Source: JBDSTW01 sp039914705 (GTDB lineage Bacteria > Pseudomonadota > Gammaproteobacteria > SURF-13). Taken from it: a stretch of 17,506 nt of DNA. Under the pieces are notes generated by a model. That model did no database searches, had not been told where the DNA came from, and worked only from the letters and a program-made list of their open reading frames with translations. Location of the stretch: contig JBDSOT010000124.1 of NCBI GenBank assembly GCA_039914705.1, positions 1 through 17,506 on the forward strand. Direction: 5' to 3'. Both the position numbers and the translations under genes were made by a program. Below are positions 13,865 to 17,506 of this stretch, piece after piece. How positions within the stretch are numbered: position 1 is the stretch's first letter; each line of letters starts with the position of its first letter.

Positions 13865-15610
13865 ATGAAAGGACGCAAACCATTCGGCTCATTGCTGAGC
13901 AATCAGCCCTTCTCGTTATCCGCTACAACCTTACTGATCCTGTTATCGAGCTTTGGTCAAGCATATGCCTCGCTCAAAACTGTCCCGGTTCCCGAGCCGG
14001 CAAATCTCGCCGAGTTTGTCAGCGACAAGGCCGCCGCCATCAGGCTCGGCAAGGCCTTATTCTGGGATATGCAAGTGGGCAGCGATGGCATCCAGGCATG
14101 TGCCAGTTGCCACTTCCATGCAGGCGCCGATAGCCGCGCCAAGAACCAACTGAGTCCTGGCATGAACAACGGGGGAGGGGGCGCGCCAGATAAAACCTTC
14201 AATTTAACCGCATCCGGTGGCGGGGGGGCTAATTACACACTGACCGCAGCCGATTTCCCCTTTCACAAACTGTCTAATCCAAATGATGCCGGTTCAACTG
14301 TGCTTTTTGATACTGATGACTCAGTCTCATCACAGAGCGTATTCAAGCGCAATTTCGTTAAGCTTAATGCGCTCAGTGCGGTTGATGTATGCACGCATCA
14401 AATAGATCCAGTATTTATAGTGAATGGCACCAATGTACGTGGCGTGCAGGTACGGAATTCCCCAAGCGTCATCAACGCAGTATTTAATTTTAGAAACTTC
14501 TGGGACGGACGCGCCAATAATGATTTCAATGGCGTGAATAGTTTGGGTAAGACTGACCCGAATGCGCACATATATAAAGTAGTGCAAGGTAACATTCAGC
14601 AGGTGGCTATCGCCATACCGTCCGCAAGCCTGGCATCTCAGGCGATGGAACCACCCATAGATACTGAGATGTCGTGCGCAAATAGGTCATTTGCCACCAT
14701 CGGCAAAAAACTTCTCAAGAAGGGAATCGTCCCGCTGGGGCAACAAGCAGTTCACCCCAATGACAGCGTGTTGGGCGGACTTGTAAAGAGAAAGGGCCGC
14801 GGTTTACGTACCTCTTATAAAAAAATGGTCGCTCAAGCCTTCCAGCCGGAATATTGGAGATCACCGAAGTCTGTTGTCATCGGTAAAGAAAAGTTTAGCC
14901 TTATGAGCGCTAACTTTCCCTTATTTTTTGGGCTGGCAATACAGCTTTACCAGGCAACGCTTGTTTCAGATGAGACTCCGTTTGACCAGTTTGCCGACGG
15001 CAACTCCACGGCACTGTCGCCGCAGCAGCAACTCGGCCTTGAAATTTTTCAAACCAGCGGAAATTGCGCTCGATGCCATAGTGGTCTGTTATTGACAGAG
15101 GCACCATTAGGCTCCAGCGAATCTCCCAATGTTGGTTTTATTAATATTGGGGTACGGCCCGACGCCGAAGATGGCGGAAATATCCTCGAGCCACAGCAGG
15201 CCAAATTTAAAACCACCGGTCTGCGTAATGTCGAACTCACCGGTCCGTATTTTCACAATGGCGGTTACGCGACCTTGCGCCAGGTTATGGATTTTTATGT
15301 ACGAGGCGGGGATTTTAGCGGCCCTAACAAGAGTCCTAACATGTTATCCCTGAGGCTTGATGTTGAGCAGGAAAATGCAGTTATCGCGTTTTTATTAGCC
15401 CTCACCGATGAACGCGTGCGTTGGCAAAAGGCACCGTTCGATCATCCGCAGTTGTTCATCCCCGATGGGCAGCAGGGCGATCAACTGAGCGTAATAGACG
15501 ATGGCAGCGGCAAGGCAAGAGACAACATATTGATTCTCCCGGCAATTGGTGCCAATGGGGCTGTGCAACCTCTGCAACCCTTTCTGGGCTTGAGTCCCTT
15601 TCAACCTTGA
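13865..15610 (+). CDS. Exported di-heme cytochrome c peroxidase (MauG/CcpA superfamily)
   Basis: A 581-residue protein with a signal peptide (basic n-region, hydrophobic 19-33, likely cleavage after AYA at 36), so it is periplasmic or outer. Two c-type heme sites are present: Cys79/Cys82-His83 and Cys401/Cys404-His405. VRNSPSVINAVFNFRNFWDGRA (197-217) and GPYFHNGGYATLRQVMDFYVRGG are typical of the superfamily, which reduces peroxide or oxidises protein substrates. The hemes are about 320 residues apart, against roughly 150 in classical CcpA, owing to a long Gly- and Asn-rich insertion with cysteines 176 and 271. ATG 13865 was chosen over 13838 because GAGGAGA (13854-13860) precedes it and the signal peptide begins there. 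Physiological substrate is unknown. Confidence 0.88.
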   Translation: MKGRKPFGSLLSNQPFSLSATTLLILLSSFGQAYASLKTVPVPEPANLAEFVSDKAAAIRLGKALFWDMQVGSDGIQACASCHFHAGADSRAKNQLSPGMNNGGGGAPDKTFNLTASGGGGANYTLTAADFPFHKLSNPNDAGSTVLFDTDDSVSSQSVFKRNFVKLNALSAVDVCTHQIDPVFIVNGTNVRGVQVRNSPSVINAVFNFRNFWDGRANNDFNGVNSLGKTDPNAHIYKVVQGNIQQVAIAIPSASLASQAMEPPIDTEMSCANRSFATIGKKLLKKGIVPLGQQAVHPNDSVLGGLVKRKGRGLRTSYKKMVAQAFQPEYWRSPKSVVIGKEKFSLMSANFPLFFGLAIQLYQATLVSDETPFDQFADGNSTALSPQQQLGLEIFQTSGNCARCHSGLLLTEAPLGSSESPNVGFINIGVRPDAEDGGNILEPQQAKFKTTGLRNVELTGPYFHNGGYATLRQVMDFYVRGGDFSGPNKSPNMLSLRLDVEQENAVIAFLLALTDERVRWQKAPFDHPQLFIPDGQQGDQLSVIDDGSGKARDNILILPAIGANGAVQPLQPFLGLSPFQP

Positions 15611-15704
15611 GCGCGTTTTTGAAGTGATGTTGCAATGGAAAAGCGGTAAGGGTACAGGCAGGTGCTTATCTTGGAGTATGAGATATTACTTTATTACATA
15701 GCGC

Positions 15705-15740
15705 AAACCCCGCGGACTCCAATGTTCGCGGGGTTTTCTT
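15705..15740 (+). terminator. Strong intrinsic terminator between convergent genes
   Basis: AAACCCCGCG (15705-15714) pairs exactly with CGCGGGGTTT (15727-15736); three further pairs (one G-T) leave a 6-nt loop. TTTTCTT follows on the plus strand. It ends the peroxidase transcript. A shorter T-run on the minus strand means it may also stop the converging ytxH transcript. Confidence 0.9.
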
Positions 15741-15775
15741 AGCTCATTTAATTATGCTGCGCTCTCGCCAAGGCG

Positions 15776-16147
15776 TTATTGCGTAGTATAAGTTCCGGCC
15801 TTTGCGCGCGCCTTGCTGGCGGCGTCTTTGATTTCTTCATAGCCCTTATCCAAGTCTGACTTAATATCACTGACTTCATCGGAACTCAGTTTCTTGGCGG
15901 ACTCGTAGGTGCTCAGCACTGTATTTACGACGGATTGATAGGCATTCTGCGTGAGTTCTTGAATATTCAGGTCGGCGATCTTGGCGGCAACATCGTCCTT
16001 AACCTGAGTAAGGGTATCCTTCAATTCGTCGCGCGTATCCTTGCCGCTCTTGGGTGCAAATAAAATTCCGGCAACGGCACCCGCAATAGCACCGATAACA
16101 AGGCTACCAATGGCTAATCCTGATTTATGATTATCGTCTGAATACAT
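15776..16147 (-). CDS. YtxH-domain stress protein
   Basis: A 123-residue protein with a YtxH-type N-terminus: a hydrophobic glycine-rich helix (about 10-30) followed by the family motif LFAPKSGKDTRDEL (29-42). The rest (43-118) is a highly charged, probably helical and coiled-coil segment. Such proteins are membrane-anchored, and homologues are general-stress or osmotic-stress induced in several bacteria; molecular function is unknown. A good ribosome binding site, AAGGAG, precedes the start on the minus strand. It is the last gene of the four-gene minus-strand cassette, and a 13-bp hairpin separates it from the gene before. Confidence 0.85.
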   Translation of the reverse strand: MYSDDNHKSGLAIGSLVIGAIAGAVAGILFAPKSGKDTRDELKDTLTQVKDDVAAKIADLNIQELTQNAYQSVVNTVLSTYESAKKLSSDEVSDIKSDLDKGYEEIKDAASKARAKAGTYTTQ

Positions 16148-16207
16148 AGTAAATCTCCTTACTGTTTAGTGAATGTTAGTGACGTTATCAGCAACTGTTA
16201 TCTGAAA

Positions 16208-16236
16208 CTACCCTGCCTGAAGCTCAGGCAGGGTAG
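16208..16236 (-). terminator. 13-bp hairpin after the EF-hand gene
   Basis: CTACCCTGCCTGA (16208-16220) and its exact complement (16224-16236) enclose a 3-nt loop, 9 nt downstream of the EF-hand gene stop. On the minus strand only GTTTC follows, so the U-run is poor; it may be a partial terminator or an mRNA-stabilising hairpin that reduces ytxH expression. Confidence 0.65.
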
Positions 16237-16244
16237 GTGTTTCA

Positions 16245-16838
16245 TTAAGGAATGTGCTGCTCGGTGAGCGGGTTGTTCGAAGTTACACCCGCGCTATTAT
16301 CCGTGCTGGTATTGCTTCCCGTCGATTGCTGATTTGCATCCGTGCCGGATGAGGTATTACTGGACATGTCGTGTGCAGTATTTGTAGATGTGGAACCTGC
16401 GGCCGGCTGAGAGGCTGAACTGCCGCTCATCTTTAGCATACCATCAGTTTGATTTGCGGCATGGGCCTCGGATAAATATGGCTTCTCAGTGTTGCTTGCT
16501 GGATTCCAATTACGGCCTGCCTCATCAAGCATGCCGTCGGTTTCATTCAGCTGATGAGCGGGTGAAATGTAACCCGTTGCGCTGGATCCCGTCATGCGAG
16601 ATTGCGAACCAAAGCCCGCCTCGTATTCACTGCGGCTAAGTGAACCGTTCTGGTCACTGTCCATGCCGGCAAATGAATTATCGCTGCTGGTTGAGACTGA
16701 GTTTGCACTGCTGGCATTCATCTGTGTCCCAGCGGTATTGCTCGACGCCGCGCTGTCCGCCGATGCACTGTAGTTTTCTGCGAAAACGGATGTTGCCATT
16801 AACGCCATGATCGAGGCTGCTAAAATTTTAGTTTTCAT
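16245..16838 (-). CDS. Exported EF-hand protein, Ser/Thr/Asn-rich, with TDGML repeats
   Basis: A 197-residue protein of no recognised named family. Residues 1-20 are a clear signal peptide with cleavage after VFA. A single canonical EF-hand loop, DSDQNGSLSRSE (60-71), has all ligand positions (Asp1, Asp3, Asn5, Glu12), so calcium binding is likely. Two similar segments follow, ISPAHQLNETDGMLDEAG (91-108) and YLSEAHAANQTDGMLKMSG (121-139), sharing the core S.AH..N.TDGML. The rest is low-complexity Ser/Thr/Asn/Gly/Ala, suggesting a disordered periplasmic or surface protein. A ribosome binding site GGGAG precedes the ATG. It sits between the CsbD and YtxH genes on the same strand. Confidence 0.82.
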   Translation of the reverse strand: MKTKILAASIMALMATSVFAENYSASADSAASSNTAGTQMNASSANSVSTSSDNSFAGMDSDQNGSLSRSEYEAGFGSQSRMTGSSATGYISPAHQLNETDGMLDEAGRNWNPASNTEKPYLSEAHAANQTDGMLKMSGSSASQPAAGSTSTNTAHDMSSNTSSGTDANQQSTGSNTSTDNSAGVTSNNPLTEQHIP

Positions 16839-16883
16839 AATGAATCTCCCTGAAGTTTAGTAGTGATTAAATCAACAAATCTT

Positions 16884-17099
16884 TCAATCGTCCTTTCTTT
16901 CATGATGGTGATGATGACGTTCCTCCTCTGCATCATCAGCATCTTCTTTGGCATCGCCATAGCCCGCCTGAATTTTTCCAGCGGTCTTCTGGACAACGCC
17001 TTTTAATTGCAATTCCTTATCGTCTATGGCATCGCCAACAACTTCTTTGACCTTGCCGATACCTTCTTTTACACGACCTTTTACTTGATGTTCATTCAT
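16884..17099 (-). CDS. CsbD-family stress protein with His-rich tail
   Basis: A 71-residue hydrophilic protein. The CsbD family core is clear: NEHQVKGRVKEGIGKVKEVVGD (2-23) and LQLKGVVQKTAGKIQAGYGDAKED (31-53). CsbD/YjbJ proteins are abundant stress-induced proteins in E. coli and Bacillus; their molecular role is unknown. The C-terminus carries an acidic stretch and five consecutive histidines (62-66) followed by ERKDD, which is not part of the usual core and could bind metal. A ribosome binding site GGAGT lies before the start. The EF-hand gene follows 45 nt downstream on the same strand with no terminator between, suggesting one operon. Confidence 0.9.
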   Translation of the reverse strand: MNEHQVKGRVKEGIGKVKEVVGDAIDDKELQLKGVVQKTAGKIQAGYGDAKEDADDAEEERHHHHHERKDD

Positions 17100-17142
17100 A
17101 GAAAATCACTCCTTGTAAATGGGTGGCTGGTAGACAAAGACA

Positions 17143-17310
17143 CTAAACCCGGGGGGCGCGTTTGCCCATCACCATGAACACAACAGCAATAATCAACCCG
17201 ACCACAAATAGAATCCAGGCGATATTAGCTGAGGCACCGGCAATCCCGGTGAAGCCAAAGATTGCGGCAATCAGGGCAATAATAAGAAATGTGACAGCGT
17301 ATCCAATCAT
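17143..17310 (-). CDS. DUF1328 small membrane protein (YtjA-like)
   Basis: A 55-residue, very hydrophobic protein with two transmembrane helices (about 4-24 and 28-48) and a basic end, GKRAPRV. The sequence IALIAAIFGFTGIAGASA.IA.ILF is characteristic of the DUF1328/UPF0391 family, inner-membrane proteins of unknown function often found with stress genes. The start was set at 17310 (minus strand) because a strong AGGAGG lies just upstream and family members are about 53-60 residues; an upstream in-frame ATG near 17463 would add 51 residues of unrelated polar sequence. It is probably the first gene of the cassette. Confidence 0.9.
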   Translation of the reverse strand: MIGYAVTFLIIALIAAIFGFTGIAGASANIAWILFVVGLIIAVVFMVMGKRAPRV

Positions 17311-17342
17311 ATATACCTCCTTGTAGTTGTTTGAACTGCTCC

Positions 17343-17364
17343 TGTAAGCAACTGCATGCTTACA
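17343..17364. promoter_or_regulatory. Inverted repeat in the ytjA-like leader
   Basis: TGTAAGCA (17343-17350) and TGCTTACA (17357-17364) are exact inverted copies with a 6-nt spacer. The 22-bp span suits binding of a dimeric regulator, or a hairpin in the mRNA leader 33-54 nt before the ytjA-like start. Confidence 0.45.
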
Positions 17365-17368
17365 TTTA

Positions 17369-17396
17369 TATGAGTGCCTGTTCTCCAAAAGGTTCC
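17369..17396 (-). promoter_or_regulatory. Candidate ECF/sigma-E-type promoter of the stress cassette
   Basis: On the minus strand GGAACCT is followed after 16 nt by TCATA, close to the RpoE-like pattern GGAACTT-N15/16-TCTNA. An overlapping TATAAA (17365-17370) could instead be a sigma-70 -10 box without a good -35. No similar element precedes the other three cassette genes. Confidence 0.3.
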
Positions 17397-17433
17397 GTTT
17401 GGCTATCCGCTTTGACTTGCGACTGTGTTGGTC

Positions 17434-17455
17434 GGGAATTGAGGTCTCAATTCCC
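17434..17455. repeat. 10-bp inverted repeat upstream of the stress cassette
   Basis: GGGAATTGAG (17434-17443) and CTCAATTCCC (17446-17455) are exact inverted copies with a 2-nt centre. It lies about 125 nt upstream of the ytjA-like start. No T-run follows on either strand, so an operator-like role is more likely than termination. Confidence 0.45.
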
Positions 17456-17506
17456 CATTTCATGAGGGTTTCTCTACTTCGTATAATGTATATTATGTTA
17501 AATAAT

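Noticed and set aside
16899..16913. Histidine run of the CsbD protein as a cloning tag artefact
   Set aside because: Only five histidines, followed by four more native residues and a natural operon context, with mixed codons.
17311..17463. 51-residue N-terminal extension of the DUF1328 protein
   Set aside because: It would read through the palindromes, the candidate promoter and the AGGAGG ribosome binding site; the family is only about 55 residues long.
1..17506. tRNA, rRNA, CRISPR array, insertion sequence or prophage
   Set aside because: No cloverleaf, ribosomal RNA segment, regular spaced repeats, transposase or integrase was seen on either strand by reading.

Overview
The window comes from a moderately GC-rich, non-enteric gammaproteobacterium. 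The evidence is gene order: a core run yceD-rpmF-plsX-fabH-fabD-fabG-acpP-fabF, then pabB-pabC-mltG-tmk-holB-pilZ-tatD. A type IV pilus PilZ follows holB, and pabB sits between fabF and pabC; from memory, this resembles the arrangement in Xanthomonas/Stenotrophomonas relatives more than in E. coli. The species cannot be named from the sequence alone.

Layout: 1-252 is non-coding with possible promoter and operator elements. 253-787 is a small type II toxin-antitoxin pair (DUF2281-like antitoxin, MazF/PemK-like toxin) whose genes overlap by 14 nt. 788-1011 is a non-coding spacer ending in a near-consensus sigma-70 promoter that would start transcription only 2-4 nt before the yceD ATG. 1012-7336 holds the ribosomal/phospholipid/fatty-acid block: YceD and L32, PlsX, the initiation, transacylase and reductase enzymes FabH, FabD and FabG, the acyl carrier protein, and FabF. 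An intrinsic terminator separates acpP from fabF. 7404-9641 holds the two p-aminobenzoate enzymes PabB and PabC; no pabA is present here. 9635-12820 holds MltG (glycan chain terminase), thymidylate kinase, DNA polymerase III delta', and PilZ, with 4-7 nt overlaps down to holB. TatD nuclease follows at 12908-13711.

13865-15610 encodes an exported di-heme peroxidase of the MauG/CcpA superfamily with an unusually long stretch between its two heme sites. It ends at a strong terminator (15705-15740) that lies between convergent genes.

15776-17310 is a minus-strand cassette of four small stress or envelope-type proteins. In transcription order these are a 55-residue two-helix membrane protein (DUF1328/YtjA), a CsbD-family protein with a histidine run near its tail, an exported Ser/Thr/Asn-rich protein with one EF-hand loop and two TDGML repeats, and a YtxH-domain protein. 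Upstream of the cassette are two inverted repeats and a candidate ECF-type promoter.

Most of the window is conserved housekeeping DNA, and no clearly new defence or mobile system was found. The most interesting points are the PIAGT-type PabB paired with a PabC that appears to lack the usual PLP-nitrogen glutamate, the near-leaderless yceD promoter, a 12-bp palindrome inside holB, the long peroxidase insertion, and the EF-hand/TDGML protein in the stress cassette. No tRNA, rRNA, IS element or CRISPR array was seen.
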